NCBI GenBank assembly: GCA_921293015.1
Contig: OV121081.1
Coordinates: forward strand, 30,693,158-30,757,157
DNA from: Phorcus lineatus
Taxonomy: Eukaryota; Mollusca; Gastropoda; Trochida; Trochidae
Length of the DNA stretch: 64,000 nt
Reading direction: 5' to 3'
Below, piece by piece: positions 37,700 to 50,384 of the stretch (position 1 is the first letter of the stretch; every line of letters starts with the position of its first letter). The notes below the pieces were generated by a model. It was not told the DNA's origin. It did no database searches and saw only the letters and a program-made list of their open reading frames with translations. Made by a program: the position numbers and the translations under genes.

Positions 37700-40600
37700 A
37701 CCACGGCTCTCCTGACATATACAGTATTTTCAATTCCAAAATATGGCCTCGAAGGTTAAGATTGTTAAACAAATTCTGTCTGAAAATGTATGCTCACGGT
37801 ACAAAACAGAACCATATTTTTTAAAATTATCTGTGATTGATTTATTTTTGTTGTTGCAAATCTCTTGTGTTGGTGTTGACCATCCTGAAAAGACAAAGTG
37901 GCTTAAATAATTTAACCTGGTAAACGAGTCACCATATGACATATACAGTAAGATTGCAGAACAATATCTTCAATCTGAATGGAAGAGTCAGTTAAATACC
38001 TCCATTCAAAGGCTTATCCAACTAAGATCAACTCTTTTATGCCATTGACAGATGGTCACGTCGTTCTGTTTTCCAGACACCTAATTATGGATGGTCAATC
38101 TCTAGTCTAACTGTACTTCTATAGGGAAATATGAGTAATTGAGTTTGGTAAATAGTGTAGTGAAACATTCATCTCAGTTAACGTGGCAGATTATTTCTTG
38201 TTCTAGTTAACGGGCAGATCAGAGAAGAAACATATGCTTGCACTGAATGCTAAATTCCTGCAACTATGAACTCAGAATTCACTATGTGAACGAACATTAA
38301 ACAGATTAGCAAGGAAGATGTATAATACTTCAAAGATAAAGAATACACCGGACACAATCAATCGACCATTAAGAAACATCAGCGACATTTCTCTGACCAC
38401 ATCAGAGAGTGGTGTCTTGGTCACAGGTTTACAGTCGGACTACATAAAGTATATATGCACTGAGTAGCAAATTGAGCAAAAGAGGAAGATGGTGAATTTG
38501 TTTGTGAAGCATAAAATTGTTTCCCACTTGATGAGGGCAAGGATGATGATCAAAATGATGTGCATTCGATCGAATATTGTTTTGTAAAGCAAGATATACA
38601 GAAATGTTTTGAATGACTATGTATCATGGTGTTAAGTGAGATTTAAACTCGGTATCCGGTGCCTAGAAAGTTATTATGTTTGTAGCCTTTAGAACTTATG
38701 TAAATATGATTATTTTTGAAAAATGAATTACATTAAATGAATGAAAGTAAGGGGCTAATTTTGAGCCTGTATCATTCCTCAGATCAAGGTAAACTTTGCC
38801 TGCAGCTCTTTTGATTAAGAGGACGACATTGTATACGTAGTTATTTATATAAAAACGTATTTGAATGAAAAATATTGTTTCTTTAATATCGTAAACGATT
38901 AAAAATTATGCATGAACAAAAACTAAAAATTCATTTAATTCAGAAATTGTTACAACTACAGCAGATTTACGGACATTCAGTAATATAGTTAATATTTTCT
39001 TTAAAATAAGGCGATGTTAACTCTCATACGTCTTATGCGACAATCCAGGGTAAAACTTCCTATAACTCTTCGATAATACCCTGAATCCGGAAGAAGCACG
39101 ACGCGATAATTTGATAACCTTTCTTTGCTGGCCTTTTATCATCTGTCTACATTGAGATGTCCAGCGTATTTATCATGACACACCTTCGCATTGTGGACAA
39201 TTAGTAAAGGTGTCGGGTGAATGGGCTTCGATATCGTATGCCATCTTTTTAACATAGAAACTCCGACTCTAGTTCGTGAAACAAATGAAACAAGTTACTT
39301 AATTATCTTGGATAGTTTCCCGACGGAGCACTTGCTTGTAACCATTCGTTAGTGGGGTTGCTTTCTTGAGCTAGATTTCAGAAGCTCGATTTTTGCAATG
39401 CTTCCGAATAGAAAAGACAAATGCACGATCGCCGTCAAAGTGTTGCTCATTGCAGGACCCAGTATGGACAATGTCAATGTCTATTTTATCAAACGCTTAA
39501 CGCATGTCTGGTTTGGGAACCAAGAGAAGGCACGGCCAGAAAAGGGAGGTAATAGAGTTAATTCTTTTAGCCTACCTTGGATCCATGGTATTAATTACGA
39601 ATTATCGGAAGGTTTACCCTGGATGATCGAGGAAGAACTCAGAATAAGTTCAATTTTGGATCCATCTCTGTTTATGCATATCCGTGTATTATGAGAATAA
39701 CTGATCGAACTCTCTGATGTCTTGATTGTTCACGTCTTCCTATGGAATGATGATCTTTCATTGATTTTCTTAGTTTGAGCTTCGACTTGTCATCATAGGA
39801 GGTAATTGCTAGATCAAGTTTCTCCCCAGCTATTACACTGACAGCACCCAATCAGTTTTTGTTACAAAATACGTGATTACTAACTACTCATTATCATTGC
39901 CCAATTCAACACATATCATCTTTGATAAGACAACATCCATTGGCAGAAAAAAATCGCAGAATTTTTCGGAACCATTTAAAAATCTTAAGAATACCTTTGT
40001 GTCAAACTAAAGAAGTAAAAAGAAAATGATAAGGTTAATACAGTAAGTCCCTCTTCAGTTAAATTCTCATCTCTATTAAATAGACTGTAAAGTGTTTGTT
40101 GTAATCCAGAATACTGGTAGGTTTCCAGTCAATGCAGTTGGAAGGTTTGTTCATGATGATCTCGGCACGGACAGTGTTCAGGCTTTATATTCACATGTAA
40201 TTCTAATTGAGATTTAAGTCAATAACAGAGATGGATAAAATGCATCGTTGCTTCGACAATGGCATTATTAACTTGAAGATGTATCAAATGGAGCGGGTTT
40301 GATGACGAGCATCTTCCTTATTGATAAGAGAATGGTTGGATATGGGGTAAGGCCAATACTGTCGCTTCAAAGTGGATCATGAAGATCCCAGGTACAAACA
40401 GTGTCTGAGGTAAACCCATGCGAAGCCCATAGATTTGCTGACATATGGTATCTTGTCATTTGATAATGTGGGTCTGAAAACATTCAAATCCGTAAATGGC
40501 TTTGCTGTCTACATTACTTCATGTGTCCAGGATAAGGGAAGATGAAAAAATATCTAAAGCACCTCAGCTTACCATCTTTTAAGTTCAGTGGGAGTAAGAG

Positions 40601-41764
40601 AGTTTGTTGACAATTAGGTATACTGTCACTGTTTTTTGCCGTTATAACCTAAAAGAGGAGAAACAGTCATATTAGAAAATATACAGCCACAAAAATAAAC
40701 AAATTGCATTGCCACTATAGGGGTTTTGATTGACTGTATGATTGCTGGCTGCCTGTCAACGATCAAATCTTAAGTGAAACGCTTTTTATTATCAATCCCG
40801 ATCACCGAGTTCCTCCTTCAGAGTAGTCGTTTAGATTCTTGTTACTTCTTTTCATGAATTCAAAATACAAGTTTGAAACTGTACCATTTTGTCTCATAAC
40901 ATAGATCTGACTGGATGATAAGTTTATTTGCGAAATAAGGTAACAGACAATTGAAATGTTCTTTTCTTACAGCAAAATTCTGCTTTTAAAATGTCAGATG
41001 ATAATTAAAGGAAAACTTATTCAAACTGTATCTATAAGGATTTAATCCTGAACATGTTGCTTGTTAAAGACTATTATCTTGGAAATAAAATTGTCAGGTT
41101 CTTCTAAACATGCCTTTGTCACATGACAGCGCATAAAGACGATAATTTTCTAATATTTGTGAAATAATTTGCCTAAAGATATAATTTCATAGCTACCGAA
41201 TCTGTTGAATTTTAAACTTCGATTAACTATAAACCGAAGGCGTTACAAAAATAATTTGTTTTGCAAAGTTTGAAGAACAATTCATATTTATTTCATGATA
41301 TAAAAAATTTCAGAAGACGAAGATCCAAATACCATGTATATGTATGATATTAAACTGATGGCATCATGCGTTATGTAAAGGTCTTGATCTTTGATTTGAC
41401 TTTGATGTCATTGTTTGATCCTTTCCTTAGCTCTGAGGTGACATGTTGATTTATTGTGTTGCTATTTGAAGAACAACATGCTGTTATTCTATGAATGGGT
41501 AATGAGGAATTTACATAAACCTTTTTTATTTCCTATCATGATCACGAAAGAACAGCGCATATGTATTTTTCAACCAATGTATTGACAGCTTCAATACACT
41601 TCATACATATTTAGTTAAAACTAGCTCAAATATCATATGTCCCGAAGTATCATCACAGCTACTTTGAAGGGTTTATTTTATATGTATATCCAAAGACGCA
41701 CATATATATACATGTAGGGACATACCAAAGACGTATGAAATATATGTAGGGACATAGCAATGAC

Positions 41765-41796
<32 letters not shown>

Positions 41797-44700
41797 TATT
41801 GTATATATATACATGTATATAATAACAAATAACATTTTACCGTCGATCGCTTTACATTAAATCACAAAAGATATAGGGACAATCAAGCAACGATTTGCAT
41901 ATTTTATTTCTGTATCATGAATGTCCTTATGAGCAGCTGGATCAACTTTTCAATGTGTTTATTTCGTGAGGTCGGCACATGGTTTTTTGTTTTATGACGC
42001 GATAGCTCTACCGAACAGAGACAAACCTTTAACTCCAAATCTTAGATTGTCAGATGTAAAGAACTCATCGTGATTCATTATTACTGTACTAATTAGCACG
42101 ACACCACTAATGAACAAAGATAAGGAGCACACTCTTGCAGACAACGACATAATTGGATCATCTTATCATATCTTACCCATATGAACTGAAAGGACATGAT
42201 CCGTCGTCAGAAATCATATTGCAATTTTTCGTATTTTGAAAAGTTAGGGCCTAGTAAGTTCCACTTTAATATTTCATGTCAAGCGATCACAGGATAATTT
42301 TATGATGTTACTATTAACTGATACCAATGGTATGGCAGCAATGAATTACTCTTGTAGTTTCTCCTTTTTAATACAACATCAACTGGAGTTAAAAAGTCCT
42401 GCAAGTTGCATTGTTTAAAGCAAAACCCCTCTCAATGTTATGATGTATTTTCATTTAGCTATATTTTGGATTTTAGATGAATATCTTTCAAAAACAAATC
42501 AAACGTTTAATGAACTAGTTTATTTGCGCAGTGAAGGAAGATATAACTTTCTGAAGGGCCACGGTGTGAAATCTGTCAAACATCAAATCTAGTAGTGGTT
42601 GTTCCTGAAAATCAGTATCTAAGTGCTACTAGTTCAGTTCTGTGACAAAAAAAACCAGGTCGTGGTTTGTGATCGAAAACTGGACAGTGACGCGCGCCAA
42701 TGATTCGAACGTAATTTTTTAACTAATTTACAACAGCCACAAAGACAACTTTTGCTTTGTAGTGTATAGTAGATCATTTAACTAATTTATATGAAAATTG
42801 GACGCAAAATTTCGTCTTCCTAACATTTATATGTGTTGCATGTATCATTACAAACAAGAAAATATTGAAATTTTAACATTTTAGAGACCAACGATGCAAG
42901 ATAAGGGGGACAATTTGTTAACTCGGGACATAAAACATACCTGTGTCACTTTAGTTTTTTTCTTAATGCGAAAAATATCCTATCTTGACTGGTCCCCATT
43001 CATTCACAAACGGAATTAGGATAACAGATTGACCCAGTACAAGCAAATTGATTGGTAAGGTCAGACGAAAGTGATTTTTTGACTAATTTGGAATTCTATG
43101 GAATTACTGAAAAGGGCTTTCTTTCTTATTTGATAGCTCGATATTTTAAACTGCTCTAATTTGTGAGTGTGTGGTGCATTGCCTCGAAATTAGGCATAAA
43201 TAGACCATAGGTCGGAGAAAATTGAATTGCCTTTCTTGTAACGAAGACACAGAGTCGTTTAGGTTTGGTTGTATACGAGGTGTACGATGCTTCCAAAGTG
43301 CATAGCAGATTCGCCAAGATACATAGGTACATGAAGGTTATTGATGTACCCTTTAACCTTATCCGCACAGGTTTGATTCGGATAACATTCCCTTTAAAAA
43401 AGAATACCTTTTCTGGAAACATTTTGTTTAAAATTTAAGGGTTCGCCTACAAAGTGAACTTCTGACGATGATAACAATTATTCTCGATATATATACGATA
43501 TATACGATGCATATTTTGTTACAGGCTACTCTAATAACATTTCATAGACTGAAATCATTACGTTCCACTAACATCCAAGAATAACCACCTATCTGCTATA
43601 CGAAGAATTTGCATCGATAGATATCAGTAGATAGTAGGAACAACACGCTTACAAGTATGATGACGTAGCGGGAGGATGTCTAATACAAGGACATCTCCTT
43701 AACTTATGTAGTTCTTTGAAGTTCTTGTAAATTCACTCTGACTTTTCCACTTGATAGAACGAGTTCGAATCCCGGTAGTCAATTTTAAAAAAATGAAACC
43801 TCGGAACAAGGTCTATTTCAATCAAACTGCTACATGAAGAGTTCGTATTCATAACACCAACATTGCTTTAAGAAATACGGTTACATTTTACATGAAGCCC
43901 TAAGCGCTGTCCCTTAATCGAAAATGTATGAAATGCGATTATCTCTGGCATTAATCTCAAACATGTCTGTAGTTGGTGCTCTAATTATGTTTAGTGTCAA
44001 TCTAAGAATCTGTAAAATATGTGAGTGATGATCTATCAGAGGGAAAATACATTCTGCTATCTCTAGTGTCATAAGTTTTGATTGCCTGAAAGACGATGAA
44101 GAAAGCAATCTCATTAAAATAAAATCTAATATTGCTGCACTGCGTTACGCAGATCATAATGTAGTGGAGCATTTATATTTAATTGTAATGAGATTGATGA
44201 AGAAAGATACCTCAGTTTTGACATTCATTCTGTCTTTGGGTAGTGTTTCGAACTGTTATGTGTATATGTCAGACAGACTGATAAGATTTAGAAAATTAGT
44301 ATCAATATATATCAAAAACATCATCTAATATTTCTGAGTATGTGTCTGCTAATACTGTTGCACTACACACACATGCCATCCTAGTAATACATGACAGTCA
44401 ATAATGCGCACGATATCTACTCGTTTAGTACTCCATGTTAGTTGTCTGTGTACATTTAAGTATTTTGATTATGTTTTATGTCTGCCTTTGAGATACGTAT
44501 GATCTAATCTCTGACAAAATATTTGATTAAATATTATGAAAATTTTCTAAAAGCCTAGACGGATAAATGAAGAATAACCTTGTCAAACTTTGACGCATTG
44601 AGAAAGTTTGGTAAGGCGGTTATCACTTTACGATAATGTTTTTGCCGATACATAATGTTACGAGTTGCCATCAACATGTCTGTCTAAGACGAAAGTTTGT

Positions 44701-44900
44701 CATCAAACACTCAAGCAAATCATATAGAAGATATATGTTTTGTGTTGCCAGACAGCGGAAAATCGATAGAAAAAAAGCCATTTCAGTTCAGGAAAGAAAG
44801 TATATCCGTAAAGAATATCTGGAGAGCTGAAAAGTTTATTTATTTCAAACTTTCACTAATCTAACGTACATACATATAATAAAAGAATATAAGAACTTCT
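37700..44900. repeat. Paralogous block delta of the degenerate array
   Basis: It aligns successively with 23.75-24.3 and 26.4-27.0 kb (at 37.85-38.45), 27.3 and 28.7-30.9 kb (at 38.5-40.9), 34.9-36.4 kb (at 40.95-42.5), and 9.7-10.2 kb (at 43.9-44.6). It contains a plus-strand open frame 39398-39694 (98 codons), broken in the two tandem copies, so not supported as a gene. Confidence 0.68.
41765..41825. repeat. (TA)n microsatellite
   Basis: An alternating TA run of about 30 bases at 41767-41792, followed by 'gtatattattgtatatatat' and 'acatgtatat'. Just to its left a short direct repeat 'gtagggacataccaaagacgtat' / 'gtagggacatagcaatgacgtat' occurs (41715, 41751). It lies in block delta. Confidence 0.85.
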
Positions 44901-45198
44901 CCGAGAGATGAGAAATTAGAAAATAAATGAATATGATTCTCAAATTGTTTTAAACTTTCATTGTAGCGGCGTAACTGAATATTTAAAAAATATTCTTAGG
45001 ATGACATTCTATTTCTAACGAAAACACTTTTTACATTATTGAGCTTTTTTAAATAGTGGCTCTTTCTGCATTTCTCCATCTTGCTCTGCATGGCTTTATG
45101 CTGCACAAGTCTCTGTCATTGGTTAATCACTGACCCCTAAACCCGCCAAAATTTGTGTTTTTAAAACAGCGCCCTCCTCGGCGAAAAATTGCAATTGT

Positions 45199-45233
45199 TA
45201 TATAAAATTTAATTAGACTATCGAGATCAGTCG
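45199..45233 (+). promoter_or_regulatory. Candidate core promoter (TATA box and initiator)
   Basis: tatataaa at 45199-45206 is followed about 25-30 bases downstream by an initiator-like gatcagtc (45227-45234). Upstream lie an inverted CCAAT box 'attggtta' (45119-45126) and 'aaacccgcc'. Spacing fits an animal RNA polymerase II core promoter for a plus-strand transcript. The match is by eye only and AT-rich DNA gives chance TATA boxes. Confidence 0.35.
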
Positions 45234-45307
45234 CAGCAGCCTGAACGGCAATCACAGAAAATGTAGGCTGATCATAGCAAGTCAGTGGGGCTGGCGCAAG
45301 TTAGGCC

Positions 45308-45604
45308 ATGCATGGGAAGATGGCATTCCTCAAGCACATTCCGAAGATGCTGGGTTGCCTTTCGGGTCTCGTTGATTCCTGTCACAAATCAACTTCTCCT
45401 CATGCTTTTCCACATCTTAATTACTTTAATAACTTGATGATGACCACTCGGCGAACGTTTAAATTACTATCCTCATCCTCATTAAAATCACTGTTATATG
45501 ATAACAAAGAAATGAAATATAACATGATTTGTAAGAATTTAACCTTTACTGATCGAACCATTTCTGGAAAGAAATCATTCGCGGAAAGGAATATTATCTT
45601 TTAA
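45308..45604 (+). CDS. Hypothetical open frame downstream of the candidate promoter
   Basis: 98 codons from ATG in the context 'taggccatgcatggg'. The first 35 codons (MHGKMAFLKHIPKMLGCLSG…) are GC-balanced and lie about 75 bases after the possible initiator. The remainder is AT-rich and Lys/Asn-rich like random sequence. If real, the coding exon probably ends early (for example near 45400) and splices on. I recognise no family. Confidence 0.25.
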   Translation: MHGKMAFLKHIPKMLGCLSGLVDSCHKSTSPHAFPHLNYFNNLMMTTRRTFKLLSSSSLKSLLYDNKEMKYNMICKNLTFTDRTISGKKSFAERNIIF

Positions 45605-46260
45605 AAATTAATTCTCCTAACTGTTTCATTTTCAATGAACTTTCATTGATCTGAGACTGTGTTTCGTAGTGTTTCCTCGCACTGTTATGCAAATGATAGG
45701 AGAGTCTGCTTTCAAGACATCTCAAAGAACGTAGCATCTGAGTCTTTGAAGGGTTGACTCCCTGCCTCACACAGCATCATTACTAGACTTTGGCTTCATT
45801 CTAGATTTATGACACGCGGTGAAATGGGTACTTTGAGAAAATGAGAGGAAACTGTGAATATCTTAACCGCCTAGCAGGCGACCGGGTTGTATAGGAGTAC
45901 ACAGAGAATACTATGAATGTTCATCGATCTCTCTTCTTGGAGCTCCGACTAACTGAGGGGTTCAAACAAACGTTGAATTGGAAACTGTTCTAAAGGTCGT
46001 TTTTTTTTTTTATCCTACCTCAGGTGAAGTGGTAATTGAATCTTGTCAGGGTGCAGGAATATTGTCGGGGAAAAACCACGACTATGATGACTGACCAGAG
46101 ATGGTACAGCGAGGGACACCCCGAGGACCCGAAAGGTCCGACGGTTTCCCCGATTCTCAAGGCTTACAACCGCTTGCAAGTCCGAGCAGGAGTTGTAACT
46201 CTTATTTTTCAGCCGTCAGTGATTAAATATCCTTAAAAACAGCATATAACATCTATTATT

Positions 46261-47361
46261 AGGGACCGGTCATTTATTACAAGGGGTGGACCGGGGTTTT
46301 TCAGGGGAGGGACAGAAAGGTACAGCCACCAGGGGAGGGTTATGCACAAAAAAACGAAAGGTTTGGGAGATTTTGAAATAGACAGTTTTAAAACCATCTT
46401 TCTTTGAAGACTTGATAGAGAGAATGAAACTGAAATGAAAAATAGTTCAAATAGAACAAGTTTAGAATTTTAGCAATACTGGTTTATGATTTTAAAAACT
46501 GATGCTAAATTTTTCTTTTCTTTAATCAACATGAGTTCTCTGGCTCATTCATTGATATTTATAGGACACAATTTAGAAAAGAACACCTACTGGACTGATA
46601 GTTTAAATGTAGTTTTGATGTTAAAATGCTTTCGTTACTGTTTGATACAATTTGATTAATTAATCACTATTTTGTGTAGATTTGTCTTTTGCATTCTTCA
46701 GTCATTTGCTTTCGCAAAAGTTTAAGATTTTCAACTTTATTGTACCACTGACTTTGAGGAAATCATGATGTCTAAAGCTCATCTCCCAAACTATACATGC
46801 TAGTATCACAAAACGTGATACATATATCAACCATGGTCCTTAAATCTATTTAATTAATTGTTTACAATTTTCTGTAGAAATTTATGCACTATGAGGAAGT
46901 CATTTTGTTCACAAACCTCAATACATCGGTCAACCATAATCCATATGTGTACCTTATGGGAGTTAGACCTGTGCATGAATTTTGATAAAATCTTAAATTT
47001 GTTCAATATCTTAAGCTTCTTTGATTACCGTGTAACGTATGGGCATATAAGTGAGCAGTGCTCACTATACATATTATTAAACACGTTAAACCCATTACTT
47101 GAAGTGTAAATGTGTATGTTTTTAACATTCTAGTATCTGATATTTAAAAAGAAGACCCTTTCTATTTCAAGGTTTCAAAGAACCTTTTTTAATTTAGAAC
47201 TGAATATGATGGCCAAGTTAGAAATTATCGTAAATATATTTTGGTGGAGGGACACGAAAAAAATAAGGGCCATGGATAATAGTACGTATTGTCTGGAAGG
47301 GCTACGTTTTTATATACGAAGCCCCTCCCTCCTCCCCATTTGTAATAAATGACCAGTCCCT
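46261..47361. mobile_element. 1.1 kb inverted-repeat DNA element
   Basis: The left end agggaccggtcatttattac plus aa is the inverted copy of the right end (…ttgtaataaatgaccagtccct) with one mismatch in 22. Sub-terminal G-rich segments (ggggtggaccgggg; ccgaag-cccctccctcctcccc) also face each other. No transposase is visible, so it is non-autonomous. The target duplication is not clear from the flanks. Confidence 0.65.
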
Positions 47362-47944
47362 TATGTTGTGTTGCCGCGACAAGGTGAAAACAGATTGAGT
47401 CTGAGGATATCGTTGTTATATTCAGTAAAAGATTTCTGAAAATAATAACATTACCAAGGTGAAAAGGTGCTAATTTCTAATTTCGTTCTTGACAGACGGA
47501 CATTTTGTAAAAGGTATCGATTTAGGTCCCAATGGAGCGTTATGTTAACATTTTAAATGAAATGTTCGAGAAGGTGGACGTTTTCTGGATGACATCTGAG
47601 CTTTCTTGTTAAAAAATCAATATAAGATGGGGAATTATGACTGTGAAGAACACGATTTTCATTTTCGCTGAAAAAGGCTCAAATATTGGGTGAGCAGTTT
47701 ACTGGGACTTAAAGTATTGATATTGGCACATCGCCGCGGAACGTTCTCAAGACAAACGTGTTCACAAAGTGTTTTTAATGTTGAGGCACTTGACTAGGTT
47801 GTTTTCGATAATGTGTCATCGACCGGATGTCTGTTGGCAACATCACACACTGTGGAGACTCTTTTGAGTATTTAAAGGGACCAAAGTCTATGAATTGTAA
47901 CGGTAGACGTGTTGACAGTATTTTTCCTCTTCATATTCATTGTG

Positions 47945-48165
47945 AAGTTGAGCTGATTTGGGGTTCAATAACGCTTTCAAAAGTATTTCACTTATATCAT
48001 GGCTGCTAGTATTATTGCAGAGAGAATGCTAGCAACAAGATTGTGGATTTGCATTGCACTGAAACCTGCGACCATGGTTGGTACTGCTCCAAAATTTAGT
48101 GTAGCATTGCACCCAAACCGTACTGCCTATAGAACAGTTCTCTACAGCAGCGGCAAAAAAACCTC
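47945..48165 (-). mobile_element. Headless SINE copy related to 62215-62517
   Basis: It shares the SINE body in the same orientation: gaagttgagctgatttgggg, 'aacgctttcaaaagtatttca', 'ggtactgctc', 'cattgcacccaaacc', 'gaacagttctctac' and 'gcagcggc'. The tRNA-like head with A and B boxes is missing. An older, truncated member of the family. Confidence 0.55.
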
Positions 48166-48939
48166 CACAATAAGCTAAGTGTCACCAAAATCGCTTTCTC
48201 TCAAAATGCATTACCTCATTCATGAATTGTTAATATAAGGATAGTTTAAAGGACGATTAGAGTTATTCAAGTTGGAAAGAACCATGTAAAAAACGATCAT
48301 TATTTGAATCAAAACACTTTAAGTGTTCACTAAAGGTTGCTTTAAATGAAACCTACACGACGCCTAAATTCCATCAATACCAAAGACGCAATCGATTCCA
48401 ACCAGAAGAGCAGTCCATGTACACGCTGCTTCAAGTCAGAAGTGGGCAGATCGCGGAAATTAGGTATAAAAAACAATGTCTGCAGTCTGTTCCCTGTTGC
48501 ATATGTTGTCGCCTTGTGCGGGCACGTTCGCGAATTATTTTGAACATACAACGAAATGGTTCACAAAGATTAGTCCTTTTATCAAACAGCTACACTAAAC
48601 ATCTTTAAACCAATTTCTTGTAGGTGAAAACATTGATGATGTTACAAAAGGAACTATGTGAAATTTAATAACTTTTTTTTTAGTAAAACATCCTTTTGCA
48701 GAGAAATTACCCTTTTCGGTGGTTGTTGTGTTAAAAAGAATGTTTAACCTTCATTTTGGAATTATTCCGTTAAGTGGCCAAATATTATCGGGGAAAACCG
48801 TGGACGTGATATTTAAATATAAGGATAAAAATGAAAACCACTGGTTGTTTTGCACACCAGTTTAGCATAGTTAATTCTATGTGAGTTTGAAGACATATAC
48901 AAAGCCATATGAAATAAGATTAAACTTCATAGAAGTTTT

Positions 48940-49868
48940 TCAATATAATCTCCCTGGACCTCGATGCACTTTGACCATTTGTCTTTGCGACTGTCTATGT
49001 CCTGTGGTAGAAGTCTTCTGACTGGTCATCAGCCACGCCTCTGTAGCTGCCTTTAGTTCATCATCATCGCCAAATCTTGTACCATACAAGTGTAATTTCA
49101 AATTGCGAAACAGAAAGAAGTCGTTTGGGGCCAGATCTCAACTGTAGGGGGAGGGGATGGTTAAATTGTTCAAAACCACATTGTTGAAGAGGAGCCTGTG
49201 CAATACGACTCTTTTGCACTGGAGCACTGTCATGAAGAAATAGAACTCCAGCAGTCGACATGCCGCACCTCTTCTTCTTGATCGCCACTCTCAATTGCTT
49301 CAACAAGTCAGCATTGTAGGCTCTGTTATTCTACTTTCAGGTGGTTTATAGTCTTTAAGTATCACGCCTACTGATTCGTAGAAAATGGTCGCCATGATCT
49401 TGTCAGAAGAAGTGTGAGTTCTGAACTTCTTGGGCGCAGGAGAGTGCTTATGCTTCCATTGCATGGATTCTTGCTTGGTGTCAGGATCCCAGTTATGAAT
49501 CCACGTTTCATCCCCCGTAAATTAATGGCCATGAAAGTTAAGGGGATCAGCATTGTACATGTCCAAGAGCTCACGACTAGATTCACCTCTCTGGTCTCTG
49601 GATATCTCTACCCCCTTTATTCTGCGATCAGACATGATTAAGTGCCAGTGCAACCATATCATCTGTAATTGCTTCAACAGGCCTTCCTGACCGGTCTACG
49701 TCAATTGAGCTGCGACCCCGCTTTAACTCAGCTGACTATTTTGCAACAGTAGAATATTGAGGGGCTTCTCACCAACACACATTTGTCATACGCTTATGTA
49801 TTTAGATTGCATTAATCCCTTCTTTCATGAGAAACTTGAAAACGATGCTCAGTTTGATAAATGTCCAT
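48940..49868 (-). pseudogene. mariner-family transposase, inactivated and internally deleted
   Basis: In minus-strand order, across several frames: FKFLMKEGINA (N-terminal helix), AELKRGRSS and DRSGRPVEAIT (linker), SRELLDMYNADP, then GDETWIHNWDPDTKQESMQW with the first catalytic Asp. FLHDSAPVQKSRIAQ carries the second Asp, and DLAPNDFFLF the third, consistent with a DD34D mariner. Stops interrupt the N-terminal part, about 60 codons appear deleted between the linker and SRELL, and a frameshift precedes DLAPND. No terminal inverted repeats were found. It is a decayed copy. Confidence 0.85.
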
Positions 49869-50132
49869 GATTACAGGAGGGTACTTGTGGTGAAGACAGA
49901 CGGACACCAAGGAAGTTCAATACCATCTTTGTTTGTCATAAAGTAATAAAAACAAAAAAATTTCTAAAGATATCTCCTGTCACCAACCTACTGGTATTAC
50001 AGAAGAAGCCTTGTTTATTAAGGAAACACTAAAGAGAGAAACCCATGTGTACAACAGACCATATGACTATATGTACTAAAGACAAATGACTTAAGACAAC
50101 CATTATCAATCTGAAACCCAGGCATTGGGATC

Positions 50133-50384
50133 ATGAAAATACAAATGATTGCCAAGTACAAAGTTTGGGTAACAGCAAAACAGTTTCTAAAGACTTTATC
50201 AACTTTTAAAGCTTCAGCCTTTGATTTAAGAATCCAGAAAGATGATAAAAGGGTTTATAACAAAAAGACATTCCGTCCTTTAAATCTCAAATCAGAAAGA
50301 TGCTGCCAGGAAAACAACTGCCCTTGGCAAATACATGTTCAAGATCCTTGTGCAAGTAGCACTTTGCCAAACAACATGATGTGA
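50133..50384 (+). pseudogene. Possible remnant of a MULE-type zinc-binding domain
   Basis: An 83-codon frame containing LKSERCCQENNCPWQIHVQD. The pattern Cys-x(4-5)-Cys-Pro-Trp-x-Ile resembles the DNA-binding domain preceding MuDR/MULE transposases, but there is no second zinc-binding half and no DDE domain nearby. Resemblance by eye only. It could be a domesticated or dead fragment, or chance. Confidence 0.22.

Noticed and set aside
39390-39515. Minus-strand frame reading KIDIDIVHTGSCNEQHFDGD, with a counterpart KIDIDINHTVSCNQPHIDGA in the tandem copies near 29.3 and 32.5 kb
   Set aside because: The frames look protein-like, but differences between copies fall mostly at first and second codon positions and change residues. 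That is the pattern of neutral decay, not of a conserved exon.
39398-39694. 98-codon plus-strand frame in block delta
   Set aside because: The paralogous sequences at 29.2-29.45 and 32.45-32.7 kb contain stops and indels in this frame, so there is no evidence for coding constraint.
39730-39870. Minus-strand frame AGEKLDLAITSYDDKSKLKL followed by RKSMKD in array blocks
   Set aside because: It is open in two blocks but frameshifted by one base in the tandem copies, no splice sites of quality flank it, and no family is recognisable. Kept only as a locally conserved DNA segment.
43741-43775. B-box-like gttcgaatcc on the plus strand
   Set aside because: The nearest A-box-like word is about 95 bases upstream and weak. 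There is no tRNA fold and no second copy in the window, so too little for a tRNA or SINE call.
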